DNA of 64,000 nucleotides from Heloderma charlesbogerti (Eukaryota > Chordata > Lepidosauria > Squamata > Helodermatidae): the NCBI GenBank assembly GCA_026122225.1, contig JANEZZ010002243.1, positions 1,098,211 to 1,162,210 of the forward strand. Direction: 5' to 3'. The position numbers and the translations under genes were made by a program. Numbering within the stretch: position 1 is the first letter of the stretch; every line of letters starts with the position of its first letter. Below, piece by piece: positions 46,382-56,146 of the stretch. The notes below the pieces were generated by a model, which saw only the letters and a list, made by a program, of their open reading frames with translations, was not told the DNA's origin and did no database searches.

Positions 46382-48202
46382 CACAGGGCCAGCATCAAGG
46401 GTAAGCATGGTCAGGCACCTGCTGAGGGCCTACACATGGCAGGGTCCTTTAACAAGAACCCCCTGGACCTGCTCCTCCTCTTCACCATTGCAACCTGCTT
46501 GTTCACCTGCCTCTCACTCTGGCCCAGACAAAAATGGTGGTGAGCAGGATGACCAATAGATGCCACTGCCTACTTGTTCACTGGCTCTCTGGTTGTCAAG
46601 CAAGCAAGTGGTAGCAATGATGAGAATGGCGATGAGATGGTAGATTCACTGAGGAAGAGGACCCATTGAGGTATCTTGCCCAAGGTCCCACAAACACCTG
46701 GAGCCAGCACTGGCAATACATTCCAAATGCTGGGATTTCTAAAACAGTGTGGTATACCATTATTGACTTTTCCTGAGATGCCAATAAAATGTATAGGGAG
46801 TGAACAGGTAAACATTAACTCATATAAAAGTGAGGTCAATATCTTTTTTTGAAGGATGATGAATCTTGATGTTCACTAGAATATATATTTAAAAAAATCA
46901 ATGTACGTATCGTTATATCCATTCAGTGGTGCATTGCTCACATAGATTGCCTGGAGTCTCATTCAGGTTTATGAAATGTTAGCAGATTAGATTTATCTTT
47001 TTTTAGGTTAGAGAACAACAGAGAGAAATAAGAAAGAAGGAGGCCTGCATAACACTACAGTACATGTGATAAGAGTATTTCGTTGACACTAATTGAATTT
47101 ACTGCATGTTGAACCCTCGCATGATGCACTTACTTTGTATGCAAACTTGTTAAATTTGTACCGGGTTTGTCATTTATGACCTCTGATGAGATTAATCGTA
47201 ATGGATGGATGTGCTAAAAGAGCTTTCAGTCACTTATGAATAATGCTGTTATCTTTTTCATGGTCATCATGGATCTTACGGACTTTTTTATGTGACAAGG
47301 CTATTTTCCTTCAGTAATACATTATGTTCTGTAAATTTAATCTCTCTCCATGGGCACTTGTGACACTGGTGTCCTTTAGTCCCTTCTGCTAACATCTGCT
47401 CTTGTGGGATTAATATGATTGAGCTTTACCTAAAGTTGCCATCAAATCTGGCGTACCCCGAAATGTTGGGATGAATTTGGAGGTGAAACATCCAAGGACT
47501 TCTGAGAGAAGCAGGGAGAGAAAAAGTTTTGAGAAGATGAAAGAAATTTCCTTGAAGTGGTCTGCAATCTGCACATCCTTCTCTGGAACCAACAGCAAAC
47601 AGAACTGCAGGTTTTTATCAAGCTGTGCTGTGGGTGTCATCTGCATCTCACCAGCACTAGGGGTGTCTCTACACCTCAAGTTCATTGCTCATTCATGGTT
47701 GCTCACTCACTGAATTGTGTGGATCCATTACATGACATCGTCGTTGTCCAGTCATTATTTCACTATTTCATCCCCCCATCCCGTGTTTTCCTGAAATGGG
47801 AAAAAAAATGGGTATTTTTCCAGATATGCACAAATGGAGCACCATGTCCGCCCTGTGTATTTCTCCCCTACTGTTAGTGAAGCACTGTGTGTCGGCAGCT
47901 GTGGGCGGTTGTTGGGGGCATGGTCATGATGTCGAAGGTGGTGACAAAGGTCTGATGGGCATTCAGCCTTCCCGTGCCTGCACCATTTTGGCTCCTCGCC
48001 ATTTTCAGCTTGCCTGTTCAAAACAAAGCAGCAGAGTGGCAGAGCAGCTGAGTGGCAGGTCAGCAGGTCAGCGGAGGTCAGTGGAGCAGCAGAACAGCAG
48101 AGCAGCAAAGCGACAGTTCAGCCAGTTTGCATTATGCTGTTTCTCAAATGGCTGAGACTCCAAAAGTCCCTGGTTCTCTCTCTGTTGCTATTCCACCCCC
48201 TC
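46382..48202. other. Mirror of 3,335-5,155; nothing recognised except the CAG-rich tract
   Basis: Inverted copy. The CAG-rich tract is at about 48,022-48,110. A short open frame beginning ATGGCTGAGACTCC (48,149) runs into E2. It lies on the right strand to be a 5-prime part of the pseudogene beyond E2, but I cannot show that. Confidence 0.45.
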
Positions 48203-49039
48203 TAGGGATGTCAGAGAATTTCTCCACAAATCTCGGGGAGGCCGAATGCTAACACATTCAGCCCCCCGAAATTGGTGGGGAAATTCTCCGACACCCCCCC
48301 CCCGGGATGGGACTTACCTCTGTCGAATGTCCCTCTTGGCGGCGGGTCTCGGTGGCGTTTTGGTGGTGTTTTGGCGGCGGTGGGGGTGGCGGCCGGTCTT
48401 CTGACCGGCTGCTGCCACCATTTCCCAGTAAATTGTAAAAAAAAAAACCACACACACGTGATGGGCTACGTAACGATTTACATAGCCTATCACGGCTAGA
48501 TTTTCAAAGTCAGCTGTGATAGGCTACGTAAATCTTTACGTAGCCTATCACGGCTGACTTTGAAAAAAAAAAAGCACGTATGCAAATGGCGGCGCCCATG
48601 GGCGTCGCCATTTGCGTTCCTTATTTGGGCATGGGTAGTCTACGTAAAGATTTACGTAGACTATGGCGAAAATAAGGGCAACACAAATAGCAGTCCCCAA
48701 ATAAGGAAAGCAAATGGCAGCACCCATGTGCACCGCCATTTGCATACGCGCTTTTTTTTTTAAGTCAGCCGTGATAGGCTACATAAACATTTATGTAGCC
48801 TATCATGGCTGACTGCAGGGATGCAAACGGCGGCGGCTACAGCCACCACCGTTTGCGTCCCGGCAGGAGACAAGGTTTCGCGGCTGGAGGGACGGGGCGC
48901 CTCCCCTCCGGCCAGAATTTTGGTGGGGAGGGACGGGGTGCCTCCCCCCCAGCCAGAATTTCAGGGGGAGGGATGGAACGCCTCCCCCCCACTGCGAAGC
49001 AAGCTTCGGAATCAGGTAAGGGACTTTCATCCATCCCTA
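48203..49039 (-). mobile_element. hAT hairpin element E2, right-arm copy
   Basis: Inverted copy of 2,498-3,334. It ends CCATCCCTA directly before the reading frame that opens the accessory-protein pseudogene. Confidence 0.8.
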
Positions 49040-50788
49040 CCTTATTTCGTGGCTCTGCATAGGATCCTGGGAGGTGATCCTACTGTGACCCCCAAACGTG
49101 TGGCATGGAGTACAAGCATCCAGCATACACCTCAAGAGCAAGCCCAGCATTCCCCCCACCAAGACATTGTTGCAGGACTGGAAACAACCAGACCACAAGA
49201 CATCATGGCATGGTTGGTGGTAAGCTCAGTCCCACATGTGAACGTTTACCTTCCTCTGGTCCCAGACTAATGGACCCATGGGGTTGGTTTGGGGACTGTT
49301 GCTGCTGCACCCCAACTTGCCTTCAGAGATGCTGGCTAATGCAGATAGCACCGGTTCTGCACCCCTGACACACACACACACATACACACACACGCACGCA
49401 CTTCTCAGCTCACAGCCGATCTCTCATGCTGGCAGGCTACAATGGTGGTCTGAGCAGCTGCCCCTCTGGTTTAGATGACACTCCCTGAACCTTGCCCTCC
49501 TCACCTTGCCTTCAGGGTGGCAATGCTTCCCCAACTGCATGGCAGTGCAAGGAGATCTACTACTAGGGCAGCTTGCTGCTCCTTGAAGCTTCACCCCCAT
49601 GCACACTGCCTTGTGGTGACTGACTCAACTTTGTTCTACCTATCTACCTTCAGTGTTCAGTCAGAAGTTCCTTCCCCCCACTCAGGACAATGCCAAGGAG
49701 TTGCCCTCAGATGGCCCAAGCAGTCCTGTTCCTGATGCAGATGTCCCTCTGGCTGGTGAGTACATGCAACCACTCCTGATCCTTATACACTTCCATAGGG
49801 TCTTCAGTGCAGGGGGTGGGACATGGCTTGTTAGTGGGGGAGTGACAGAAAATCCTGTGCAAACCATATCCTAACTGACAATCCCTTCCTCTTTGCAGTA
49901 GCTCCTGAATGCTCTCTCACTCTCCTAGCATGGAGGGAGCCGCGATGGACACCAATCCCTGTGAGAGCGTAGGTGAGTAACACTGCAACTGAACCCAGTG
50001 TTGTTACTGGCTCCACATAACTGGTTGGGCATCCAGATAGGTCCTGGTTCAAATGCACTGCTCATTCCAATGTGGCTTTGCTAACCATGGCTGCATTGCT
50101 TATTTGAGGGTCTGATGGTGTGTTGTGGGGAGGGAGGGGCAGGTTCCACAGTACTTTGGGGAGGGTAGGATAGGACTGGATTGAAATCAATTGCTCTTTC
50201 CAAAGTACCTTTGATCGCCATTGGTTGCTATGCAGATTCCAGGGGGTTACTGAGGGAAGGGGGAGGCGGAGAAGCCACAGGTCACTGTAGCAGTTTTCCT
50301 CGTGTAACTACTAAGCTTTCCAAACCTTGCTTTTCACAGATCCAGCTATTGCAAACCCCCTGGCAACATTGTCTCTGGTCTGGTGACCAGACTTGGGTGG
50401 CATAAAACATGACATTGTTGGGGGGAGAAGAGTGAGGCCCTCTTGGAGCAATTGGTGGAGCACTCCAAGGAAGAGCTGAAGTACATTGCCGAGGACAGGG
50501 CAGTGTCTAGACATCTAGTCACTGTGCTGGAGAGAGTTGCTGAACTAGAACGGCAAGATAGGGAGCTTGCTAGAGAGGAGCAGCTGCAGTACCATGAGGA
50601 GAACCATAGGTTCTTCACCAGTATGGATTCCAACACCCAGCTGCTACAGGGCTTACTTGCTGGCATGGGGTAGTTGACAGATGCCTTCTTGGCACAGTAG
50701 CACCCAACCTCTGCCACAATATCCTACAGTGAGAATCTTTCTCATCAAGCCACTCACTACGCACCCTACCCTTGGGAGCACGATCACC
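49040..50788 (+). pseudogene. Coiled-coil Harbinger-type accessory protein pseudogene (right-arm copy)
   Basis: Exon-like pieces with good GT/AG borders: about 49,040-49,219 (contains ILGGDPTVTPKRVAWS, then GTAAGC), 49,686-49,755 (CCCCACTCAG before, GTGAGT after; encodes KELPSDGPSSPVPDADVPLA), 49,898-49,972 (CTTTGCAG before, GTGAGT after) and 50,340-50,673 (CTTTTCACAG before, TAG stop). The last exon encodes a strongly charged helical stretch (EQLVEHSKEELKYIAEDRA, ERVAELERQDRELAREEQ) typical of a coiled-coil C-terminus. From memory this layout resembles the Myb/SANT-like second protein of PIF/Harbinger transposons, which helps the transposase reach DNA. The SANT domain itself is not seen. In-frame stops (for example TAA near 50,404) and the hAT insertion at its 5-prime side show it is not functional. 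Confidence 0.5.
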
Positions 50789-52223
50789 TAGGGATGTCAA
50801 AGAATTCTGTCATGGATCTCAGTGAGGCCGAATGCCAGTGCATTCGGCCCCCCGAACTCCATGGTGGAACGGCCTGCCACCCCCCCTCCACCCCCCGTGG
50901 ATCCCCCCCAGGACGAGACTTACCTGGGGTGGATCTTCCAGGTGGCGGTGGCTCCGGTGGCGGCTTCGGTGGTGGCAGCTGTGGCAGCTGGTCTTCCGAG
51001 CGGCTGCCGCAGCCGCCATTTCCAGTGTTGGGGAAAAAAAAAAAGACGTGATAGGCTACATAAAGATTTACATAGCCTATCATGGCTAGGTTTTTTAAAA
51101 AAATGATGTGATAGGCTACGTAAATCTTTACATAGCCTATCACGTCTGACTTTAATAGGGATGGCGGAGAATTTCTCCCCGAAACTTTGGGGGGCCGAGC
51201 GCCAACGTGTTCGGCCCCCCGAACAAGTTTCGGTGAGAAATCCTCCTCACCCCCCCGCCCCCCGCACCCCCCCCCGGGACGGGACTTACCTTCCCTGAAT
51301 GTCCCTCCCGGCGGCGGGTCCGGCTGGCGGTTCATCCGGTGTTCGAGCGGGGCGGGAGCGGCAGCCGGTCTTTCGACCGGCTGCCGCCCCCGCCATTGCA
51401 ATCAAAGAAAAAAAAAAAAAAAGTCCCCTGATAGGCTACGTGACGATTGACGTAGCCTATCACGGCTAGATTTGCAAAGTCAGCCGTGATAGGCTACGTG
51501 AATCGTCACGTAGCCTATCCCGGGTGACTTAAAAAAAAAAAAAAAAAGTGTGTACGGATAATGGCGGCCCCCATAGGGAGCCGCCATTCCCGTTCCTTAT
51601 TTGGTGGCTGTCGTCTACGTAAATGTTTACGTAGACTACGGCGAAAATAAGGGCAATGCTATTTGCGTTGCCCTTATTTTCGCCGTAGTCTACATAAACA
51701 TTTACGTAGACTACAGCAACTAAATAAGGAACGCGAATGGCGGCTCCCTATGGGGGCCGCCATTCGCGTACGCGCTTTTTTTTTTTTTAAAGTCACCCGT
51801 GATAGGCTACGTGACGATTCACATAGCCTATCACGGCTGACTTTCCAGATCTAGCCATGATAGGCTATGTGAATCGTCACGTAGCCTATCAGGGGACGTT
51901 TTTGTTTTTTGTTTTAACTTTCATGTTCGCGGCCGGGCGAGGCGGGAAGCCTCCTCCCCGGCCTGAATTTCGGCCGGGCGAGAAGGGAAGCCTCCCCCCC
52001 GGCCTGAATTTCGGCCGGGCGAGAAGGGAAGCCTCCCCCCCCGGCCTGAACTTCGCGGGGGGAGCAGCGAAGCGCTCCCCCCCACCGCGAACAAGCTGCG
52101 AGAAAAGGTAAGTGACTTTCGTCCACCCCTAGACTTTAAAAAAAACCAAAAATGCGTACGCAAATGGTGGCAGCTACGGCCGCTGCCATTTGCGTTCCTT
52201 ATTTTGGGCCATCTTAGTCTACG
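50789..52223 (-). mobile_element. hAT hairpin element A, split by B and truncated
   Basis: The type II end starts at 50,789 (TAGGGATGTCAAAGAATTCT). The element runs to 51,155, is interrupted by B with its GACTTTAA duplication, and resumes at 52,132 with a GGC hairpin and half of a CTTAGTCTACG hairpin. It then stops where element C begins at 52,224. Its type I half is missing. Confidence 0.8.
51156..52131 (-). mobile_element. hAT hairpin element B, complete copy nested in A, perfect 8-bp TSD
   Basis: Flanked by GACTTTAA at 51,148-51,155 and 52,132-52,139. Type II end TAGGGATGGCGGAG, type I end TTTCGTCCACCCCTA. Subfamily with GTCGTCTACGTAAATG/GTAGTCTACATAAACA central hairpins and ATAAGGGCAATGC/GCTATTTGCGTTGCC at the centre (about 51,645-51,680). 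The palindrome arms lose their partner inside this element only because the window starts there. Confidence 0.93.
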
Positions 52224-52570
52224 TAGGTATGTACGAAAATCACTTATCTTTCGGGGATTATGCTGATGGAGGGGGGGGAGGTGGTCCGTCCCTCCCCCCG
52301 GAATTCTCGCCGGCGGGGAGGTGCTCTGTTCCTCCCCCCCCCTGGAATCCTGGCCGGCCGGCTGTGCTCCGCAGTGATTCTGCGGAGCTGCTGGCCGGCT
52401 CCGCCAGCAGCCGGACATCCAGCCACTGGCTAGCAGGGACGCAAATGGCGGCGGCTGTAGCTGCTGCCGTTTGTGTCCCTGCAGTCAGCCGTGATAGGCT
52501 ACGTAAATGTTTATGTAGCCTATCACAGCTGATTAAAACAACAACAACAACAACACACGTACGCAAATGG
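52224..52570 (+). mobile_element. hAT hairpin element C, type I half only
   Basis: Starts TAGGTATGTACGAAAATCAC inside a hairpin stem of element A. It runs through the G-rich blocks, one GGC hairpin and one P1 palindrome (about 52,488-52,532), then stops within CGTACGCAAATGG at 52,570. No second end is present. Confidence 0.75.
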
Positions 52571-53005
52571 CTCCCTTTCTCATGTGCCCTGTTGAGTTTC
52601 CAATTGATCAGTAGAACTTTAAGGTGCAAAACAGCTGGGGGGGGAGTTGCCCTACACAGACACACTTGGTGAAGTCATAGCACTGTGACTTCACAGGCTT
52701 TTTCTTCGAAGTGGCAGGTTTGATTGGAACAGGACATCTCACACAATACTGGCAAGCCCCTATACATGGAACTATGAGGGTTGCAACAACTCCCCCCGCT
52801 CGCCTTTGAAAACATGCAGAAGCCATGTCATAATAAAAATGTTCACTCTGCAGTGTATCTTTGACTGTTAATTGTGGCCATACAGTTTCCTGTGTCAAGG
52901 CATTCCATTTTGGGGAAGAGTGTAAGTGAGGGGGATAAACTGCCACTGCTTAAAACTTTGCTTTTCTTCAGTTGCCAAGAGAGATCACTTCGCGGGCAGG
53001 AGTGA
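52571..53005. other. Sequence upstream of the Harbinger transposase; no gene recognised
   Basis: Unique-looking sequence with a 9-G run near 52,638. Possibly a non-coding part of the Harbinger transposon. Confidence 0.4.
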
Positions 53006-53642
53006 TTGCCAGCTGGGCACCGACTTCCCGCTGTGGCCACTGTGATGATTCCAGATGGGAACGCCTGGAGGTTTTTCCATTGCCATGGGAACCATAACGC
53101 AGGACTCCAAGCACAGTTTGCACTTCTGGTAGCAACCACTTTGGGGGGGAGGGCTTCTCAGCTGAGAGGACGTTTGGATTGGCTGATCACTCCTCCTCCT
53201 CATCAAGCAGCTTGCAGATTGCTGGGCCAGGATGGGATGATGATCACACAGGAAGCCTTGATTCTGCTGCTCATGCACTTACAGCTTGCCAATGCAGTTC
53301 TGGAGGATGTGTACCTCCAATGCGAATAATACTTTTCCTTCCAGGAGGAGGATGTTCCTGGAGAGGTGGAAGAGTCGGGGCCAGTGAAAGCCCTTAATTG
53401 TGTAACTGCTATCTTTGGACGTGGAGACAAAGTGCGCCGGAAGAGGAGGGTGGAAGCAGTGCTGGTAAGAATGGGGGGAGAGAGGATGCTCAGGCACTGG
53501 TGGGTGTACCCGAAAACAAAGCAGTGGTATGATGCCTTTGTTCTTGGAGTATGGGATGGTGAGCGCTGGAGTCACAACTTCAGAATGACCCGTTCCACCC
53601 TCTCTGAAGTGGCAGAGCAGCTCCACCCGGATCCGGAAACTG

Positions 53643-54541
53643 TAGGGATGGCGGAGAATTTCTCCACGAATCTCCGGGAGGCCGAATGCCAATGCATTCG
53701 GCCCCCCGAAATCAGTGGGGAAATTATCCGCCCCCCTGCCCCCCCCAGGGATGGGACTTACCTCTATCGAATGTCCCTCTCGGCGGCGGGTCCCGGCGGC
53801 GTTTCGGCGGCATTTCGTCGGCGGCGGGGGCGGCGGCCGGTCTTCCGACCAGCTGCCGCCGCTGCCATTTCCCAGTAAAATAATAATAATTAAAAAAAAT
53901 GTGATAGGCTACATAATGATTCACGTAGCCTATCACAGCTAGATTTTCAAAGTCAGCCGTGATAGGCTACGTAAATTGTTACGTAGCCTATCACGGCTGA
54001 CTTTGAAAAAAATAAAAGCATGTATGCAAATGGCGGCGCCCATGGGCGCCGCCATTTGCGTTCCTTATTTGGGCACAGGTAGTCTACATAAAGATTTATG
54101 TAGACTACGGAGAAAATAAGGGCAACACAAATAGCGCCCTTATTTTTGCCGTAGTCTACGTAAATCTTTACGTAGACTACTTGTGCCTAAATAAGGAATG
54201 CAAATGGCAGCGCCCATGGGTGCCACCATTTGCGTACACGCTTTTTTTTTCAAAGTCAACTGACTTTGAAAATCTAGCCGTGATAGGCTACGTAAATCAC
54301 TACGTAGCCTATCACCTGTTTTTCCCCCCCATAACTTTTTTATTTTGCAGCCGGGGAGACGGGGCGCTTCCCCCCGGCCAAAATTTCAGCAGCGAGGGAT
54401 GGGGCGCCCCCCCGGCCTGAATTTTGGCTGGGAGAGGCAGGACGCCTCCCCCCGCCAAGAATTTCAGGGGGAGAACAGAAGCGCCTCCCCCCACCATGAA
54501 GCAAGCTGTGGGACCAGGTAAGGGACTTTCATCCATCCTTA
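53643..54541 (-). mobile_element. hAT hairpin element E11 inserted in the transposase frame
   Basis: Type II end TAGGGATGGCGGAG, type I end TTTCATCCATCCTTA. Subfamily of E2/B. Flanks GGAAACTG and CTGGAAAG do not match cleanly; CCGGAAAC against CTGGAAAG gives 6 of 8 if the left border is moved 2 bp. It interrupts the transposase N-terminal exon. Confidence 0.85.
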
Positions 54542-55056
54542 CTGGAAAGACAAAAAAAATGATCATGAGGGACCCCCTCCCAGTCCATAAGTGCGGATAC
54601 ATCAGTGTCTGGTTGTTCATCCAACTTGGAGACCTACTGTGAGCTGGCTGAACAATTCGGCATGGCATGGGAGAATCTACAGTGGGCCACATAGTAGTGG
54701 AAGTGTGCCGCGCCATTGAACTAGTTCTGCTCCCACGTACAGTCTATCTTGGGGACCACAGAAAGGTGAGAAACTTCTTTCTTAATCTGCTGCGTGGGGG
54801 TTGGGGGATGCTGTCCTTCCACAGTGGTGGCAGTCCAGCATGATGTTAAGCTAGCATGCCAGCCTCCTCCCAGGGCCGAGAGCAGTTGGGGAAGGAGAGT
54901 TGTTAGCAAGGCATCACCCCTCCTTGCTGCCTTGCTGCCTTCCTTCCTTCATTGCCAGCTAGGTTGCAGACTGGGGAAGCAGCATGAGGGGTGGGGGAAG
55001 GGACCGGTGAGTAGTGTAAGCGCAGCTGCATCCTGTGTGGATAAGTGACCTTCCCT

Positions 55057-55554
55057 TAAATTTTTACATAGGCTAGAACGGCGAAAAATAAAGGAACACA
55101 AATAGCGCCCACTATGCTATTTGCGTTCCCCTTTTTTTCACCGTTTTATCTTACGTAAATATTTACGTAAGATAAATGGGCGAAAAATAGGGAACGCAAA
55201 TGGTGGCCACCGTAGCCGCCACCATTTGTGTATGCTGGGTTTTTTTTGGAGGGGGGTTAGCCATGATAGGCTACATAAATTCTTACATAGCCTATCATGG
55301 CTGCCTGCCGGGCTGGACGCAAATGGCGGCCGCTACGGTGGCCGCCATTTGCGTCTGCAGCAGCCCGTCCGCGGCCGGAACTCCAGCTGCGGCCGGGCCT
55401 GGCCGGCTGCGGAGCAGAGCCGGCCGGGCAGGATTCCGAGGGGGAGGACCGGATCTCCTCCCGCCCCGTCGAGGATTCCGGGGGGAGGGATGGAGCACCT
55501 CCCCCCCACCACAAAAGATTCCGCGAAAAGGTAAGTGAGTTTCATACATCCCTA
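55057..55554 (-). mobile_element. hAT hairpin element E12, type I half
   Basis: Begins abruptly inside a central hairpin (TTTACATAGGCTAGAAC) and runs to the type I end CATACATCCCTA at 55,554. E4/E5 subfamily. One central hairpin has become a perfect TTATCTTACGTAAATA palindrome (about 55,146-55,176). Confidence 0.8.
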
Positions 55555-56146
55555 TTAGAGAATTCTGCCACGGATCCCTGGGGGGGGTGAATTCCAGTGA
55601 ATTCAGCCCCCTGGAATCTGTGGCAGAACGGAGCCCCCCGCCCCGCCACCCTGCAAAAGCCCTGCGAAATGGAGCCTACCTGGCTGCGGCTCTGGCCGCA
55701 AATGGCTGCAATGGCTCCGGCTGCAAATCATCGTAGCGGCCACCATTTGTGTCCCTATGCCAGCCCGTGATAGGCTACATATATATTTACGTGGCCTATC
55801 ACAGCTAAAGTGGGTATGCAAATGGCATATGGGATGCCATTTGCATCCCTGCTTTAGCTGTGATAGACTACATAAATATTTACATACCCTATCACGGGCT
55901 TGTGTAGGGACGCAAATGGCATCCCCTACACAGGACGCCATTTGCGTCTGCAGCAGCCTGGCAGCAGGTTGGCCCGGCCAGTGGCTCCGCAGCCTGGCCG
56001 CGGAGCAAAGCCGGCCAGGCAGGATTCCAGGGGGGAGGACCGGGTCGCCTCCCCCCCATCAAGGATTCTCGGGGGAGGAATGGATCGCCTCCCCCCACCT
56101 GCAGAACCCGGTGGAGCCCTGGTAAGCGGGTTTTCGTACACCCCTA
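55555..56146 (-). mobile_element. hAT hairpin element E13, short divergent copy
   Basis: Abuts E12. Its type II end lacks the first about 10 bases (starts TTAGAGAATTCTGCCACGG). Ends TTTTCGTACACCCCTA at 56,146. The centre is a single AAATGGCATATGGGATGCCATTTGC-type hairpin (about 55,817-55,848) between two GTGATAG palindromes with ATATATATTTAC loops, so it is a minimal version of the design. Confidence 0.75.

Larger units (their letters stand above)
25969..51536 (-). repeat. Giant palindrome, right arm
   Basis: Mirror copy of 1-25,968. Differences seen: one extra TA unit in the microsatellite near 41,981-41,993, G at 26,087 (equivalent to C) against T at 25,850, a 1-bp indel beside the axis, and a complete hAT element at 39,891-40,753 where the left arm has unrelated sequence. 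The right arm reads on past 51,536 inside an intact hAT element (51,156-52,131). The true outer boundary is therefore not in the window. Confidence 0.97.
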
